From assembly GCA_017521125.1 (NCBI GenBank), contig JAFXDV010000004.1, forward strand, positions 1 to 53,747: a stretch of 53,747 nucleotides of DNA, in the 5' to 3' direction. The stretch comes from Clostridia bacterium. Its GTDB lineage: Bacteria > Bacillota > Clostridia > Oscillospirales > Acutalibacteraceae. Both the position numbers and the translations under genes were made by a program. Of this stretch, positions 53,128 through 53,747 are shown in pieces (position 1 is the first letter of the stretch; each line of letters starts with the position of its first letter). The notes beneath the pieces are model-generated. The model was not told the DNA's origin, made no database searches, and saw only the letters and a list, made by a program, of their open reading frames with translations.

Positions 53128-53747
53128 ATGAAAAAGCAAGGAAATAGAACAGTATTATTAGAAAACAATCCTATTATTTTATCAAATGCAGCAGTAGTAG
53201 GACCTAAGGAAGCCGAAGGACCATTGAACGAGGGCTTTGATTTTAAGTTTGAAGACAGTATGATGGGCGAAAAAACCTGGGAAAAGGCTGAAACAAAACT
53301 ACAAACAACTGCGGTGGAGATTGCCTTGTCCAAAGCAAAATTGGATGCAAAACAAATTGATGTGATTTTTGCTGGCGACCTTCTTAATCAGTGTATAGCC
53401 AGTGCTTTTGGAATAAGAGATCTACAAATACCTTTTGTTGGTTTGTACGGAGCATGTTCAACTATGGCATTATCATTAATAAATGCAGCTATATACGTAG
53501 ACTCTAATGTGGCGCAGAAGGCGATAGCAGTAACCTCATCACACTTCTGTTCAGCGGAACGGCAGTATCGTTTCCCATTAGAATATGGCGGTGTAAGACC
53601 TCAGACATCTCAGTGGACTGTAACTGGCTCAGGAGCAGCCATAGTAACTAAAGAGGGTAGTGGACCAACCATAAAAGCGTTTACAATAGGAAAAATAGTC
53701 GATCTCGGCACAACTGATGCAAATAATATGGGTGCCGCAATGGCCCC
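53128..53747 (+). CDS. spoVAD: Stage V sporulation protein AD (cut by window end)
   Basis: The frame is open to the last base, giving about 206 residues of a protein usually near 340. It has the thiolase/ketosynthase-like fold blocks of SpoVAD: LLNQCIASAFGIRD, VGLYGACSTMALSLINAA (the Cys at the old active-site place) and AVTSSHFCSAERQYRFPLEYGG. SpoVAD binds dipicolinate and is not a working thiolase. GGGGTGATAAT precedes ATG 53128. spoVAE is expected next, outside the window. Confidence 0.95.
   Translation, partial: MKKQGNRTVLLENNPIILSNAAVVGPKEAEGPLNEGFDFKFEDSMMGEKTWEKAETKLQTTAVEIALSKAKLDAKQIDVIFAGDLLNQCIASAFGIRDLQIPFVGLYGACSTMALSLINAAIYVDSNVAQKAIAVTSSHFCSAERQYRFPLEYGGVRPQTSQWTVTGSGAAIVTKEGSGPTIKAFTIGKIVDLGTTDANNMGAAMA

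Overview
The window reads as a stretch of chromosome from an AT-rich, endospore-forming member of the Clostridia, most likely a gut-type Oscillospirales/Ruminococcaceae relative. The sporulation genes support this: spo0A, the dipicolinate synthase pair spoVFA/spoVFB, and spoVAC with the start of spoVAD. AddAB (not RecBCD), group II-style ECF ATPases, strong GGAGG ribosome sites and TTG/GTG starts point the same way. The lineage below class level is inference.

Region 1 (1-6892) is an accessory region. It opens with the C-terminal end of a large serine recombinase. Single genes or gene pairs follow: a YgjV-like membrane protein, a sialate O-acetylesterase-like SGNH hydrolase, an NlpC/P60-like protein broken near its end by a homopolymer frameshift, and an M20 peptidase with a CapA-like protein. 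Most units are built alike: a repeated motif (GAAAATCAGG..TTTTT..CCAGTTCTTTTT) 8-15 bases after the stop codon, then (in most) a strong hairpin terminator and an array of mini-palindromes, then a promoter TTGnnn-N17-TATAAT with a TTTATGC-type extension, then the gene. This cassette-like layout is the most unusual feature of the window.

Region 2 (6893-16930) holds a membrane-anchored 5'-nucleotidase-like hydrolase with a Dabb protein, nagB, two subunits (gamma and beta) of a Na+-pumping decarboxylase without the alpha subunit, a leftward ACT protein-hom-lysC operon, a YtvI/AI-2E family membrane protein, and spo0A. Region 3 (17028-32685) holds addB-addA, a sugar-phosphate isomerase-like gene, leftward spoVFA-spoVFB and cca, murC, and the leftward polyamine transporter operon potABCD. 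Region 4 (32926-44182) is a long rightward run: ruvCAB, an rRNA-type methyltransferase, ecfA1-ecfA2-ecfT, truA, a DUF5711-like protein, a cvpA-like gene, pgsA and a ClpE-like AAA+ ATPase with an N-terminal zinc finger.

Region 5 (44193-53747) starts with tRNA-Gly(TCC) and tRNA-Arg(TCT), followed by DegV, MaoC, PlsC-like, an MFS transporter broken by a one-base frameshift, a GltS-like symporter, a CDF metal exporter with a poly-His tail, a YetF/DUF421 protein, tRNA-Pro(CGG) on the minus strand, spoVAC and the start of spoVAD. Both tRNA-Arg and tRNA-Pro are followed by the same odd layout: terminator, inverted copy of the T-arm, a structured stretch, then an exact copy of the tRNA 3' tail about 200 bp away with a second terminator. 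tRNA-Pro is also preceded by a detached copy of its own first 23-24 bases placed directly behind a consensus promoter.
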